From contig NZ_QZVQ01000010.1 in the NCBI RefSeq assembly GCF_003660445.1, forward strand, positions 145,896 through 209,895: a stretch of 64,000 bases of DNA, in the 5' to 3' direction. Made by a program: the position numbers and the translations under genes. This DNA is from Croceibacterium ferulae (GTDB lineage Bacteria; Pseudomonadota; Alphaproteobacteria; Sphingomonadales; Sphingomonadaceae). Positions 30,894 to 40,112 of this stretch are shown here, in pieces (the first letter of the stretch is position 1; every line of letters starts with the position of its first letter). The notes under the pieces were generated by a model that was not told the DNA's origin, searched no databases, and saw only the letters and a list, made by a program, of their open reading frames with translations.

Positions 30894-32041
30894 GCGCCGA
30901 CCAGGTCGTCCGCCACCACTTCGCCCAGCAACGCATCCAGCAGCGGCATGCCAGCCTCCGTCACGCCAAAGCGTTGACCCTGCCGCCAGATCAGGCCATT
31001 CATCTGATGGAAGCCGAGCTTGCGCGCATTCACCAAAGCATCGGGAGCGATCGCGAAGCGGGTGGAGAGTTCGGCTAGGTCGATGCCTTCGGCCAGGCGC
31101 AGGCCCATCAGCAGGGCTTCGGATGCCTGTTCCTGCACCCCCAGCGTGCGTTCATGCTGGATGCCGTGACCGTTGCGCGCGACGGCGGCAAGCCAGTTCT
31201 CCGGCTTGCGGTGCCGCTCCGTCGCGCGGCCGGAGCGGCGGCCGTGGGCGCCCGGGCCGATGGCGCAGTGATCCTGGTACCGCCAATAGGTCAGATTGTG
31301 CCGGCTCTCTTCGCCCCGCTTTGCGTGATTGCTGATCTCGTAAGCGGGTAGGCCGGCGGCATTGGTGAGTTCACGGGTGAGCGTGAACAGCTCCCCCGCT
31401 GCATCATCGTCCAGCGGCGTAAAGGCGCCTTGCCGCACATCGGTGGCGAAGCGTGTGCCTTCCTCGATCGTCAATTGGTACAGTGACAGGTGCCCGGTGC
31501 CGAGGGCCAGCGCGCGGCGCAACTCTCGCACCCAGCTGTCCGGATCATGACCGGGCCGGGCATAGATCAGGTCGAAACTGACCCGATCGAAATGGGCCTG
31601 TGCCACGCCCAGTGCCGCAAGGCCCTCGCTGACGCCATGCAGACGACCGAGAAACCGCAGTGCGTCGTCATCCAGCGCCTGCAGGCCCAGCGAAGCTCGG
31701 TTCACGCCCGCGGCAGCCAGGCTGGCAAACCGGTCTGCCTCGACGGAGGAGGGGTTCGCCTCCAGCGTGATTTCGATGTCGGATGTGAAACCCCACAGGC
31801 GTTCCGCTTCGGCCAGCAGGGCAGCGACTAGTGCCGGCGGCATCAGGGAAGGCGTGCCGCCGCCGAAGAAGATCGACTGCAGCGGCTCGCCCGCGCCGAT
31901 CGCAGCTTCGTGCCGCATGTCCGCCAGCAGGGCTTCGCGCCATTGCGCCTCGTCCACAACGGCCCGAACATGCGAGTTGAAGTCGCAATAGGGGCATTTC
32001 TTCAGACAGAACGGCCAATGGATATAGAGCGCGCGGGCCAT
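30890..32041 (-). CDS. hemW: Radical SAM heme chaperone HemW
   Basis: Binds heme and delivers it to apoproteins; often mis-annotated as oxygen-independent coproporphyrinogen oxidase. The 383-residue protein has the radical-SAM cluster motif FCLKKCPYCDFNSH (CxxxCxxC) near residue 12, GGGTPSLM, and the HemW C-terminal domain. It has only the HemW-type motif and lacks the extra N-terminal sequence of HemN. It lies 8 bases after rdgB and overlaps xerC by 4. Confidence 0.93.
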   Translation of the reverse strand: MARALYIHWPFCLKKCPYCDFNSHVRAVVDEAQWREALLADMRHEAAIGAGEPLQSIFFGGGTPSLMPPALVAALLAEAERLWGFTSDIEITLEANPSSVEADRFASLAAAGVNRASLGLQALDDDALRFLGRLHGVSEGLAALGVAQAHFDRVSFDLIYARPGHDPDSWVRELRRALALGTGHLSLYQLTIEEGTRFATDVRQGAFTPLDDDAAGELFTLTRELTNAAGLPAYEISNHAKRGEESRHNLTYWRYQDHCAIGPGAHGRRSGRATERHRKPENWLAAVARNGHGIQHERTLGVQEQASEALLMGLRLAEGIDLAELSTRFAIAPDALVNARKLGFHQMNGLIWRQGQRFGVTEAGMPLLDALLGEVVADDLVGA

Positions 32042-32049
32042 GCCGGTGG

Positions 32050-32679
32050 TCAGGTGCCGAACTGTCCGGCCACCAGCTTCGCAAAGGCGGCGGCGCGGTG
32101 GCTGATGGCCTGCTTCTCCGCAGGCTCCAGCTCCGCAAAGGTGCGGGTTTCCCCAGCGGGCACGAAGACGGGATCGTAGCCGAAGCCCAGCGTGCCCCGT
32201 GGCGGCCAGGTCAGCGCGCCGTCCACCCGACCTTCATAGGTGGCCTGTTCGCCATCCGGCCAGGCGAGGGCGAGCACGCTGGTGAACCACGCATCGCGCG
32301 GTGTGTCGGGGCCGATCGCGCAGAGCATCCCTTCGACCTTGCCCATGGCCATGAACCAGTCGCGGCCCGGCGCGCCTTCGAACCACTGCCGTTCGGCCCA
32401 GTCCGCAGTGTACACGCCCGGCCGGCCATCCAGCGCCGTCACGGACAGGCCGCTATCATCGGCGAGGACCGGCAGGCCGGATGCACTGGCGGCCGCATGC
32501 GCCTTGATCAGCGCATTGGCGGTGAAGCTGGTGCCGGTTTCTGCCGGCTCCGGCAGGCCAAGTGCCCCGGCACTGATGCATTCCGTGCCAAAGGGCGCCA
32601 GCAAGGCGCTAATTTCCTTCAGCTTGCCTGCATTGTGCGTGGCAATGACCAGCTTGCCGGGGCCGAGGCGGCGTATCAC
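32050..32679 (-). CDS. rdgB: Inosine/xanthosine triphosphate pyrophosphatase
   Basis: Removes ITP, dITP and XTP from the nucleotide pool. The 209-residue protein has the HAM1/RdgB core [31 protein letters not shown] [33 protein letters not shown], and [11 protein letters not shown] near the end. It starts at GTG 32679, overlapping the rph stop (GTGA), so translation is probably coupled to rph. Confidence 0.95.
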   Translation of the reverse strand: MIRRLGPGKLVIATHNAGKLKEISALLAPFGTECISAGALGLPEPAETGTSFTANALIKAHAAASASGLPVLADDSGLSVTALDGRPGVYTADWAERQWFEGAPGRDWFMAMGKVEGMLCAIGPDTPRDAWFTSVLALAWPDGEQATYEGRVDGALTWPPRGTLGFGYDPVFVPAGETRTFAELEPAEKQAISHRAAAFAKLVAGQFGT

Positions 32680-33392
32680 CCGCGCACCGCCCCTTCTTGC
32701 GCGGCGAAGATCCGGTCGCAGCCCATGCGCGACAGGCGCAGCAGGCGCAGCAGCGCCTCCTCGTCGTAGCATGCGCCCTCCGCAGTCGCCTGCACCTCGG
32801 CGATCTTGCCACCTTCCAGCAGCACGAAGTTGGCATCGGCATCGGCCGCACTGTCCTCGATATAGTCGAGGTCGAGCACCGGAGTGCCTTCATGGATGCC
32901 GCAGCTGACCGCTGCCACCTTGGACAGGATCGGATCGACCGACAGCGCACCCGATGCCATCAGCTTGTTCACAGCAATGCGCAGGGCAACCCATGCTCCG
33001 GAGATGCTGGCTGTCCGGGTGCCCCCATCAGCCTGGATCACGTCGCAATCCAGCGTGATCTGGCGCTCGCCAAGCTTCTGCAGATCTACCACGGAGCGCA
33101 AGGATCGGCCGATAAGTCGCTGAATTTCCTGTGTGCGACCGCTCTGCTTGCCCTTTGCCGCTTCCCGGCTGCCGCGGGTGTGCGTGGCGCGGGGCAGCAT
33201 GGAATATTCCGCCGTCACCCAGCCCTGGCCCTTGCCGCGCAGGAACGGCGGCACCCGCTCCTCCACGCTGGCAGTCACCAGCACGCGGGTGTCGCCAAAG
33301 CCGATCAGGCAGGAGCCTTCAGCATGCTTGGTGAAGCCGGTTTCGATGGTGATGGCGCGCATTTCGTCGGGCGCACGGCCGGATGGTCGCAT
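32676..33392 (-). CDS. rph: Ribonuclease PH
   Basis: Phosphate-dependent 3'-5' exoribonuclease that trims tRNA and rRNA 3' ends. The 238-residue protein has the family start [34 protein letters not shown] and [15 protein letters not shown], then [16 protein letters not shown] with the phosphate-binding arginines. It heads a minus-strand operon rph-rdgB-hemW-xerC with overlaps or gaps under 10 bases, and is divergent from hrcA across 68 bases. Confidence 0.96.
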   Translation of the reverse strand: MRPSGRAPDEMRAITIETGFTKHAEGSCLIGFGDTRVLVTASVEERVPPFLRGKGQGWVTAEYSMLPRATHTRGSREAAKGKQSGRTQEIQRLIGRSLRSVVDLQKLGERQITLDCDVIQADGGTRTASISGAWVALRIAVNKLMASGALSVDPILSKVAAVSCGIHEGTPVLDLDYIEDSAADADANFVLLEGGKIAEVQATAEGACYDEEALLRLLRLSRMGCDRIFAAQEGAVRG

Positions 33393-33460
33393 GAATGATC
33401 CTCAAATCAGGTATGGAGAGCTTTCTTGTGTCGGCTCTAGCGCCTAGATCACTCCCTGTC

Positions 33461-34504
33461 ATGGCCCAGCCCTCGATATCCGAACTGACCGACCGCGCGC
33501 GCGACATCTTTCGCCTCGTGGTCGAAGGCTATCTCGACGCCGGATTGCCGGTGGGGTCGAAGACGATCGCGCAGGGGCGCGGCATCAACCTGTCGCCGGC
33601 CTCCATTCGCTCCGTGCTTGCGGAACTGGAGCATCTTGGCCTGCTGGCGGCGCCGCATACCAGCGCCGGGCGGATGCCGACGGAACAGGGCTTGCGCCTG
33701 TTCGTGGACGGCATGATGCAGGTGGCCGAGCCGACGCGGGAAGAGCGCGCCGCCATCGAGCAGCGTCTCGCCAGCCCCGGGCCCGTTGAAGCCGCGCTGG
33801 AGGCGACGAGTGCGGTCCTGTCGGACATCTCAGGCGCGGCCGGCATGGTGCTGGTTCCGCGACGGGAGCCCAGACTGGCGCAAATGAACCTGATTGCGCT
33901 GGACAGTGCGCGCGCGCTGGCGGTGCTGGTCGGGCTGGACGGGACGGTGGAGAACCGCATCGTCGAACTTGATGGCGATGTCACGGCCAGTGCATTGCAG
34001 CAGGCATCCAACTACATCTCCGCCCGGCTTGTCGGTCGCACATTGGCGGAAGCCCTGCGGGCGATGGAAGGGGAGATCGCGTCGAGGCGTTCCGAACTGG
34101 ACAGTGTCTCCGCGGATCTGGTGGGCCGCGGACTTGCGGTGTGGAGCCAGGATGCGGCACGCCGCCCGGTGCTGATCGTGCGCGGGCAGGCCAACCTGCT
34201 GGACGAGACCACGCTGGGCGATATTGAACGTGTTCGGTCCCTGCTCGACGATCTTGAAAGCAAGCAGTCCGTGGCCGATCTCCTGGACAGCGCGCGAGGG
34301 GCGGAATCGACCCGCATCTTCATCGGCAGCGAGAACCGGTTGTTCGCGCTGTCGGGTTCCAGCGTGATCGCCGCCCCCTATCGTGACCGAGAGGGCAGGG
34401 TGGTCGGTGTGCTGGGCGTGATCGGGCCGACCCGGTTGAATTACGCTAGGGTTGTGCCCATGGTGGATTTCACCGCCCGCTCTCTGGGCAGACGGATAGG
34501 TTAA
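33461..34504 (+). CDS. hrcA: Heat-inducible transcription repressor HrcA
   Basis: Repressor of chaperone genes, which elsewhere binds the CIRCE palindrome and needs GroEL for activity. The 347-residue protein has the winged-helix start LTDRARDIFRLVVEGYLDAG, then PVGSKTIAQGRG and HTSAGRMPTEQGLRLFVDGM, and a C-terminal GAF-like half with VIGPTRLNYARVVPMVDFTAR. It precedes grpE by 10 bases. I found no CIRCE element before hrcA, grpE or dnaK, so its targets (probably groESL) lie elsewhere. Confidence 0.94.
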   Translation: MAQPSISELTDRARDIFRLVVEGYLDAGLPVGSKTIAQGRGINLSPASIRSVLAELEHLGLLAAPHTSAGRMPTEQGLRLFVDGMMQVAEPTREERAAIEQRLASPGPVEAALEATSAVLSDISGAAGMVLVPRREPRLAQMNLIALDSARALAVLVGLDGTVENRIVELDGDVTASALQQASNYISARLVGRTLAEALRAMEGEIASRRSELDSVSADLVGRGLAVWSQDAARRPVLIVRGQANLLDETTLGDIERVRSLLDDLESKQSVADLLDSARGAESTRIFIGSENRLFALSGSSVIAAPYRDREGRVVGVLGVIGPTRLNYARVVPMVDFTARSLGRRIG

Positions 34505-34514
34505 CGGGATTGCA

Positions 34515-35063
34515 ATGAACAACATGGATGACACGCAGGATCAGGCCGCCGAACTGGACGTGACCGAGGCGAGCGAAGAGACGCAGGCCGGGTCGGATGA
34601 GCTGGCCGCGCTGCGCGAGGAGCTCGCCGTCGCGAAGCAGGACGTGCTGTATGCCCGGGCGGAGACGCAGAATGTGCGCCGCCGGCTGGAAAAGGACATG
34701 GCTGACGCCCGCGCCTATGCCGCGACCGGCTTTGCCCGCGACGTCCTTTCGGTCGGTGACAATCTTTCCCGCGCGATCGAGGCCGTGCCGGCCGATCTGC
34801 GTAGCGACGAAAAGTTCAAGGGGCTGGTCGCCGGCATCGAGGCGACACAGCGTGAGCTGGACAAGGTGTTCACCCAGCACGGGATCACCCGCGTCGCCGC
34901 CATGGGCATGCCGCTCGATCCGAACCTGCATCAGGCGATGCTGGAGATCCCGAGCAACGATGCGGAGCCTGGTACTGTGGTGCAGGAGATGCAGGCCGGT
35001 TACATGATCCGCGACAGGCTGTTGCGGCCCGCCATGGTGGGTGTCGCGCGCAAGCCGGACTGA
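34515..35063 (+). CDS. grpE: GrpE nucleotide exchange factor
   Basis: Releases ADP from DnaK during the chaperone cycle. The 182-residue protein has an acidic, disordered first 35 residues, a long coiled coil (AALREELAVAKQDVLYARAETQNVRRRLEKD in two parts), and the beta-wing domain GMPLDPNLHQAMLEIPS ... GYMIRDRLLRPAMVGV, which holds the GrpE signature. It follows hrcA by 10 bases. dnaK is about 1.9 kb downstream with its own promoter. Confidence 0.95.
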   Translation: MNNMDDTQDQAAELDVTEASEETQAGSDELAALREELAVAKQDVLYARAETQNVRRRLEKDMADARAYAATGFARDVLSVGDNLSRAIEAVPADLRSDEKFKGLVAGIEATQRELDKVFTQHGITRVAAMGMPLDPNLHQAMLEIPSNDAEPGTVVQEMQAGYMIRDRLLRPAMVGVARKPD

Positions 35064-35071
35064 TCGGCAGG

Positions 35072-35096
35072 CGGGAACTTGGCCGATCGGTTTTCG
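35072..35096 (+). promoter_or_regulatory. EcfG-type general stress promoter candidate
   Basis: GGAAC (35072-35076), a 16-base spacer, then CGTA (35093-35096). The alphaproteobacterial EcfG consensus is GGAAC-N16/17-CGTT, so one base differs. It lies 33 bases before the first glycine-zipper lipoprotein ATG, just after grpE. Confidence 0.55.
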
Positions 35097-35128
35097 TAAG
35101 TGATGGAAACACACTTGCGGAGTTTTTC

Positions 35129-35338
35129 ATGACCAATCGTATGCTGTTCGCCACCATCGCCTCTGCCGCCGCGGCCCTGTCGCTCGGCGCGTGCGCAAAC
35201 AATCATGCTGTCGAGGGTGGACTGGCCGGTGCGGCCGCGGGTGCGGGCGTCGGCGCCGTCAGCGGCGGCGATGTCGGCACGGGCGCGGCTGTTGGCGGCG
35301 CTGCCGGCGCGGTTGGTGGTGCCTTGATCGACAAGTAA
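35129..35338 (+). CDS. Glycine-zipper lipoprotein, first copy
   Basis: A 69-residue protein with a signal peptide and lipobox LGAC (cysteine near residue 24). The rest is a glycine/alanine-rich helix with repeated G-x-x-x-G spacing (GGLAGAAAGAGVGAVSGGD), the glycine-zipper motif of 17-kDa-surface-antigen-like and OmpA-linked lipoproteins. The role is unknown. A similar gene follows 113 bases on, and both have EcfG-like promoter motifs, so they are likely stress-induced envelope proteins. Confidence 0.75.
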   Translation: MTNRMLFATIASAAAALSLGACANNHAVEGGLAGAAAGAGVGAVSGGDVGTGAAVGGAAGAVGGALIDK

Positions 35339-35389
35339 CGCTGGCAACGGTCGCCTGCGCCGAACCGGTGCGGCGATGGTGTGGACGGT

Positions 35390-35414
35390 GGAACATAGCA
35401 GCGGTGTGGCTGTT
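35390..35414 (+). promoter_or_regulatory. EcfG-type promoter candidate for second lipoprotein
   Basis: GGAAC (35390-35394), 16-base spacer, then TGTT (35411-35414): one mismatch from GGAAC-N16/17-CGTT. It lies 38 bases before the ATG of the second glycine-zipper gene. The same arrangement precedes its paralogue. Confidence 0.55.
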
Positions 35415-35451
35415 TTGCATGGTATCACTTAGGTCGCCAGGGAGCATTCCA

Positions 35452-35736
35452 ATGATCATTCGCACACTTACGCTGTCCACCGTCGCCGCACTTTCGCTCA
35501 GCGCATGTGCCGAGAATTATGCTGCGGAAGGTGCCGGCGTCGGCGCGGCTGCTGGCGCGGCGATCGGCGCGATCACCGGCGGTGACGTCCTGACCGGAGC
35601 TGCGGTGGGTGCCGCTGCCGGTGGCGCAGCGGGTGCCTTCGTCGACAAGAACGATGGCTGCGACGGCTATGATCGCCGCGGTCGTCTGGATGACGATTGC
35701 TACGGCACGCAGGGTTACCCGGTCCGTCCCCGATAA
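35452..35736 (+). CDS. Glycine-zipper lipoprotein, second copy
   Basis: A 94-residue paralogue of the preceding gene. It has a signal peptide with lipobox LSAC (cysteine near residue 20), the same zipper (GVGAAAGAAIGAITGGD), and an extra C-terminal tail of about 27 residues with DNDGC-like acidic, Tyr- and Cys-containing sequence (KNDGCDGYDRRGRLDDDC) that could form a disulfide. GGGAG lies about 8 bases before the ATG. A strong terminator follows directly. Confidence 0.78.
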   Translation: MIIRTLTLSTVAALSLSACAENYAAEGAGVGAAAGAAIGAITGGDVLTGAAVGAAAGGAAGAFVDKNDGCDGYDRRGRLDDDCYGTQGYPVRPR

Positions 35737-36261
35737 TCATGGGCTGCGCTCCTCGCCGGAGCGCAGCCTTTTCACCTGGCCGGGAAAGCGGACCAGCATC
35801 TCGTAGGCGCGAGCGTCTCCGACCCCGGCCAGTGTGGCCCCCTGCCGCAGCAGAAAGGCATGGCGCACGATCTCGGCTTGCTGCTCGATCCCGTAGCGCT
35901 CCAAGGACCAGCCCGGTTTCAGGCTGTAGTCGTACCGGCAGAACGGATGCCGATGCACCGGCAGATAGAAGCGCCCGCGCCTCTGCGTCTGCCAGACATG
36001 CGTCAGTTCATGGATGAACAATCCTTGCCGTGACAGGGAGGCTGCGGCGAAATCGTCGCAATAGGCGCTGGCTCCCGGGTGGAAGTGGATGTGTCCACAT
36101 GGCGCCATCGCCACCTGCCGTGGCTGAAACGGGAAGAACTTGCGTCGGCGGATCGTGACCGGCGCATAATCGACCGCATTGCCGAAGACCGACCGTGCGA
36201 GCTCCACTTCGCCCTTTGTCAACGGACGTTGTCCGCCGGGCGGACAGGTGCAGCCGTCCAA
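35737..36261 (-). CDS. Predicted HExxH protein, Vgr-related family
   Basis: A protein of about 174 residues with the zinc-peptidase-like motif HELTHVWQ in its middle (His, Glu and second His all kept), preceded by a HIHFHPGASAYCDDF stretch. This fits the cytosolic 'Vgr-related' or DUF4157-like group; protease activity is not shown. No ATG is available; TTG 36261 is 2 bases after the upstream PCu(A)C stop, and a GTG near 36210 is an alternative. There is no signal peptide. It is probably co-transcribed with the copper protein. Confidence 0.6.
   Translation of the reverse strand: MDGCTCPPGGQRPLTKGEVELARSVFGNAVDYAPVTIRRRKFFPFQPRQVAMAPCGHIHFHPGASAYCDDFAAASLSRQGLFIHELTHVWQTQRRGRFYLPVHRHPFCRYDYSLKPGWSLERYGIEQQAEIVRHAFLLRQGATLAGVGDARAYEMLVRFPGQVKRLRSGEERSP
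35742..35772 (+). terminator. Intrinsic terminator after the lipoprotein pair
   Basis: GGCTGCGCTCC-TCGCC-GGAGCGCAGCC is a perfect 11-base-pair stem followed by TTTT on the plus strand. It lies 5 bases after the second lipoprotein stop and inside the last codons of the convergent gene. Confidence 0.85.
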
Positions 36262-36263
36262 CG

Positions 36264-36776
36264 TCAGGAGCCGCCCCCCACGGTTTGCACGGCGGCCGGG
36301 AAGCTCACCTTGTCGCCATCGGCAAACGTCAGTGTCACTTCGGCCGTGCTGCCGGCGACGACGCCAGGTCCGAGATCGTGCACCATCACATGCAGGCCGC
36401 CGGGCGCGAAACTGATCGTTCCGCCGGCCGGGACAGCCGCCTCTTCGACATGCTCCATTGCAGCCCTGCTGCCCTGCATGCGGGTGGTGTGGAGCATCGA
36501 CATGCCTGCGCCGGTAACCGCGGCTGCCGCGACGGACACAGGGCGATCGCTGGCATTGGCAATGTCGAAATAGACGGCGCCCGGATTTCCGCTGACCGGC
36601 GGCAGCATCAGACGGGCATCGGTCACGCTGATGCCATCGGGCGCCTCCGGCGCACCGGGCACGATATCGGCGGCTTCGTGCGCGGGCGGCGCCTCCTGCT
36701 TGCAGGCTGCCGGCAGCAGGGCAGCGCAAGCAAGCATCGCGGCAGTTACGGGGCGGTGCAGGGCGGTGATCGGCAT
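36264..36776 (-). CDS. PCu(A)C copper chaperone family lipoprotein
   Basis: A predicted periplasmic copper chaperone for cytochrome oxidase assembly, 170 residues. The start carries a lipobox (LPAAC, cysteine near residue 25). The core has the DUF461 pattern ITDAR-like VTDARLMLPP, GAVYFDIANASDRPV, and metal ligands HTTRM near residue 95 and PGGLHVMVHDL near residue 130. The first site reads HTTRM rather than the usual H-x-M. The ATG at 36776 has GGAG at 8 bases; an ATG at 36782 is too close to it. Confidence 0.85.
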   Translation of the reverse strand: MPITALHRPVTAAMLACAALLPAACKQEAPPAHEAADIVPGAPEAPDGISVTDARLMLPPVSGNPGAVYFDIANASDRPVSVAAAAVTGAGMSMLHTTRMQGSRAAMEHVEEAAVPAGGTISFAPGGLHVMVHDLGPGVVAGSTAEVTLTFADGDKVSFPAAVQTVGGGS

Positions 36777-36824
36777 GCGCATTTCTCCGGGGATGGCTGG
36801 TGGGCGGCATAGCGGCGGGCCACT

Positions 36825-36852
36825 CTTGTGCCAAGCAGGCCACGCCCTATAT
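36825..36852 (+). promoter_or_regulatory. Sigma-32 heat-shock promoter of dnaK
   Basis: CTTG (36825-36828), a 17-base spacer, then CCTATAT (36846-36852). This is an excellent match to the alphaproteobacterial RpoH consensus CTTG-N17/18-CYTATNT. The start of transcription would be near 36858, giving a leader of about 87 bases before the dnaK ATG. Confidence 0.8.
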
Positions 36853-36944
36853 CGCCCGCGCATTCCGAGCCGCCGACCGGTTCTGCCTCCCGCAGGGGAA
36901 CCAGCAGCGCGGCGTCCAACCAGTAGAAGGAAAATGGGGTAACC

Positions 36945-38867
36945 ATGGCGAAAGTTATCGGTATCGATCTCGGCACGACGAATTCCTGCGTGGCCGTGAT
37001 GGATGGGGGCAAGCCCAAGGTCGTAGAGAATTCCGAAGGCGCGCGGACCACGCCTTCCATCACCGCGTTCACCCGCGATGGCGAGCGCCTGATCGGGCAG
37101 CCGGCCAAGCGGCAGGCGGTGACCAATCCGGACAACACGCTGTTCGCCATCAAGCGCCTGATCGGCCGGCGGTTCGACGATCCGCTGACCACCAAGGACA
37201 AGGAGCTGGTCCCGTACGACATCGTGCGCGGCAAGAACGGCGACGCCTGGGTCGAGGCCGGCGGTACCGAGTACAGCCCGTCGCAGATCAGCGCCTTCAT
37301 CCTGCAGAAGATGAAGGAAACGGCTGAATCCTATCTGGGCGAGACGGTCACCCAGGCGGTCATCACCGTTCCGGCATATTTCAACGACGCGCAGCGCCAG
37401 GCGACCAAGGATGCCGGCCAGATTGCGGGTCTGGAAGTGCTGCGCATCATCAACGAGCCGACCGCGGCGGCGCTCGCCTATGGCATGGACAAGAACGACG
37501 GCAAGACCATCGCCGTCTATGACCTTGGCGGCGGCACCTTCGACATCTCCGTGCTGGAGATCGGCGATGGCGTGTTCGAGGTGAAGAGCACCAACGGCGA
37601 CACCTTCCTGGGTGGCGAGGATTTCGACACCACGCTGGTCGAGTATCTGGCCGAGCAGTTCCAGCAGAAGGAGAACATGGATCTCCGCAAGGACAAGCTG
37701 GCCCTGCAGCGCCTGAAGGAAGCGGCGGAGAAGGCCAAGATCGAGCTGTCCTCCAGCCAGCAGACCGAGGTCAACCTGCCCTTCATCACCGCCCGCATGG
37801 AAGGTGGTTCGTCCACCCCCCTGCACCTGGTGGAGACGATCACCCGCGCCAAGCTGGAGCAGCTGGTCGACGGCCTGATCCAGCGCACGCTGGAGCCGTG
37901 CCGCAAGGCGCTGGCCGACGCCGGCTTGGACAAGGGCGCCATCGACGAGGTGATCCTCGTCGGCGGCATGACCCGCATGCCCAAGGTTCGCGAAGTGGTG
38001 GAGCAGTTCTTTGGCAAGAAGCCGCATACCGGCGTAAACCCGGATGAGGTCGTGGCCATGGGCGCGGCGATCCAGGCGGGCGTGCTGCAGGGCGACGTCA
38101 AGGACGTGCTGCTGCTGGACGTGACCCCGCTGTCGTTGGGCATCGAGACGCTGGGCGGCATCATGACCAAGATGATCGACCGCAACACGACGATCCCGAC
38201 CCGCAAGTCGCAGGTCTACTCCACGGCGGACGACAACCAGCAGGCGGTGACCATCCGCGTGTTCCAGGGCGAACGCGAGATGGCGACCGACAACAAGATG
38301 CTGGGCCAGTTCGACCTGCTCGGCATTCCGCCGGCGCCGCGCGGCGTGCCGCAGATCGAAGTGACCTTCGACATCGACGCGAACGGCATCGTGAACGTGT
38401 CCGCCAAGGACAAGGGCACTGGCAAGGAACAGCAGATCAAGATCCAGGCCTCCGGCGGCCTCAGCGACAACGACATCGAGCAGATGGTGCGTGATGCCGA
38501 GAAGTTCGCTGACGAGGACAAGAAGCGCCGCGAAAGCGCCGAAGCGCGGAACATGGCCGACAGCCTCGTCCATTCCACGCAGAAGCAGCTGGACGACAAT
38601 GGCGACAAGGTCGACGCCAGCGTGAAGGCGGAGATCGAGGCGGCCATCGCCGAGACCAAGACTGCACTGGAAGGCGACGACGCCGCTGCCATCCGCACCA
38701 AGGCAGAGGCGCTGGCGCAGGTCGCGATGAAGCTGGGTCAGGCCATCTACGAACAGGAGCAGGCAGCGTCCGCTGGCGCTTCCGGTTCTGCCGATGGGGC
38801 ACAGGCCGATGGAGAAGAGGTCGTCGAGGCCGAGTTCTCCGAAGTCGAAGACGACAAGAAGGCCTGA
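36945..38867 (+). CDS. dnaK: Chaperone protein DnaK (Hsp70)
   Basis: ATP-driven protein-folding chaperone, 640 residues, the standard bacterial length. It has [19 protein letters not shown] at the start, the second phosphate loop [32 protein letters not shown], the linker [17 protein letters not shown], and an acidic tail ending EVEDDKKA that binds co-chaperones. It is preceded by a sigma-32 type promoter and followed by dnaJ after a 75-base gap with a hairpin. Confidence 0.98.
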   Translation: MAKVIGIDLGTTNSCVAVMDGGKPKVVENSEGARTTPSITAFTRDGERLIGQPAKRQAVTNPDNTLFAIKRLIGRRFDDPLTTKDKELVPYDIVRGKNGDAWVEAGGTEYSPSQISAFILQKMKETAESYLGETVTQAVITVPAYFNDAQRQATKDAGQIAGLEVLRIINEPTAAALAYGMDKNDGKTIAVYDLGGGTFDISVLEIGDGVFEVKSTNGDTFLGGEDFDTTLVEYLAEQFQQKENMDLRKDKLALQRLKEAAEKAKIELSSSQQTEVNLPFITARMEGGSSTPLHLVETITRAKLEQLVDGLIQRTLEPCRKALADAGLDKGAIDEVILVGGMTRMPKVREVVEQFFGKKPHTGVNPDEVVAMGAAIQAGVLQGDVKDVLLLDVTPLSLGIETLGGIMTKMIDRNTTIPTRKSQVYSTADDNQQAVTIRVFQGEREMATDNKMLGQFDLLGIPPAPRGVPQIEVTFDIDANGIVNVSAKDKGTGKEQQIKIQASGGLSDNDIEQMVRDAEKFADEDKKRRESAEARNMADSLVHSTQKQLDDNGDKVDASVKAEIEAAIAETKTALEGDDAAAIRTKAEALAQVAMKLGQAIYEQEQAASAGASGSADGAQADGEEVVEAEFSEVEDDKKA

Positions 38868-38894
38868 TTGTCCTGACAATGGAAACCGCAGTCA

Positions 38895-38919
38895 CCGTTG
38901 GGGCACGATGCCCCGGCGG
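38895..38919 (+). other. Hairpin between dnaK and dnaJ
   Basis: CCGTTGGGGCA-CGA-TGCCCCGGCGG folds into an 11-base-pair stem with two G-U pairs. It has no T-run, so it probably acts as an RNA processing or stability element, or partial attenuator, setting dnaJ below dnaK. Confidence 0.5.
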
Positions 38920-38942
38920 TGGCGCCGGTTGGGGGTTTGGAC

Positions 38943-40070
38943 ATGTCCACTACCGAGATTGATTTCTACCAACTGCTCGAAGTGAGCCGCGACGCAGACG
39001 GGGCGACGATCAAGTCCGCCTACCGCAAGCTCGCCATGAAGTGGCACCCGGATCGCAATCCGGGCGACAAGGAGTGCGAGGCACGCTTCAAGGCGATCAG
39101 CGTCGCTTATGATTGCCTGAAGGATCCGCAGAAGCGGGCCGCTTATGACCGCTATGGTCACGCTGCCTTTACGCACGGCGGTGGCGGAGGTCATGGCCAG
39201 GGTGGCCAGGATTTCGGCGATATCGGCGATATCTTCGAGACGATCTTCGGCAGCGCGTTCGGCGGCGGTGCCGGGCGCGGTGCCCGCCCTCGGCGCGGGG
39301 CCGACCTGCGCTACGACATGGAGATCGGGCTGGAGGATGCGTTCCACGGCAAGTCCACCGAGATCAAGGTGGAGGTGTCGGTCGCCTGCGATCCATGCGG
39401 CGGCACCGGGGCGGAACCCGGTACATCGCGACGCGGTTGTCCCACCTGTCATGGTCATGGCAAGGTGCGCGCGCAGCAGGGCCTGTTCGTGATCGAACGG
39501 GCATGCCCGACCTGCCATGGCCGTGGCGAGATCATCGAACGCCCGTGTCGCGCCTGTCGCGGCGAAGGCCGGGTCGACAAGGTGCAGGAATTGCAGGTCG
39601 ACGTTCCCCCCGGCGTGGACAATGGCACGCGCATTCGCCTGAGCGGCAAGGGTGAGGCCGGACCGATGGGCGCGCCGCCGGGCGATCTCTACATCTTCAT
39701 CCACGTGAAGGCACATTCCGTATTCCAGCGGGAAGGCACGGCGCTGTTCAGCCGCGTGCCGCTCAGCTTCACCACGGCAGCTTTGGGCGGAACGATCGAG
39801 ATCCCCGGTCTGGATGGCGAAACCCATGCCATCACCATCCCGGCCGGGATCCAGTCAGGCAAGCAGCTGCGCAAGCGTGGCGCCGGCATGCCGGTGCTGC
39901 AAGGGCGCGGCCGCGGCGATCTGGTGACGGAGATTGTGGTGGAGACCCCCACGCATCTGTCTGCCCGGCAGAAGGAATTGCTGCGCGAGTTCCAGGATAC
40001 GGAAACGGGTGACGAGTGCCCCGAAAGCCGCGGCTTCTTCGAGCGTCTGAAGGGCGCCTTCACCAGCTGA
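38943..40070 (+). CDS. dnaJ: Chaperone protein DnaJ (Hsp40)
   Basis: Co-chaperone that delivers substrates and stimulates the DnaK ATPase. The 375-residue protein has a J domain with HPD (MKWHPDRNPGD), a Gly/Phe-rich linker (GGGGGHGQGGQDFGDIG), four zinc-binding CxxCxGxG repeats (CDPCGGTG, CPTCHGHG, CPTCHGRG, CRACRGEG), and the C-terminal substrate domain (VDVPPGVDNGTRIRLSGKGEAG). The third position reads HG rather than xG, as is common. The ATG at 38943 follows GGGGGTTTGGAC. Confidence 0.97.
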   Translation: MSTTEIDFYQLLEVSRDADGATIKSAYRKLAMKWHPDRNPGDKECEARFKAISVAYDCLKDPQKRAAYDRYGHAAFTHGGGGGHGQGGQDFGDIGDIFETIFGSAFGGGAGRGARPRRGADLRYDMEIGLEDAFHGKSTEIKVEVSVACDPCGGTGAEPGTSRRGCPTCHGHGKVRAQQGLFVIERACPTCHGRGEIIERPCRACRGEGRVDKVQELQVDVPPGVDNGTRIRLSGKGEAGPMGAPPGDLYIFIHVKAHSVFQREGTALFSRVPLSFTTAALGGTIEIPGLDGETHAITIPAGIQSGKQLRKRGAGMPVLQGRGRGDLVTEIVVETPTHLSARQKELLREFQDTETGDECPESRGFFERLKGAFTS

Positions 40071-40112
40071 CGCCTGCTTGCGTTCCCGCTCTGTTCGGCA
40101 TAGAGGCAGGTC

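Noticed and set aside
33393..33460. A CIRCE element or sigma-32 promoter before hrcA
   Set aside because: CTTG and CCTAGAT occur there but only 14 bases apart, and no CIRCE palindrome is present.
36777..38879. A long minus-strand frame over dnaK
   Set aside because: Only the last part, before the PCu(A)C gene, is real; the rest mirrors dnaK.
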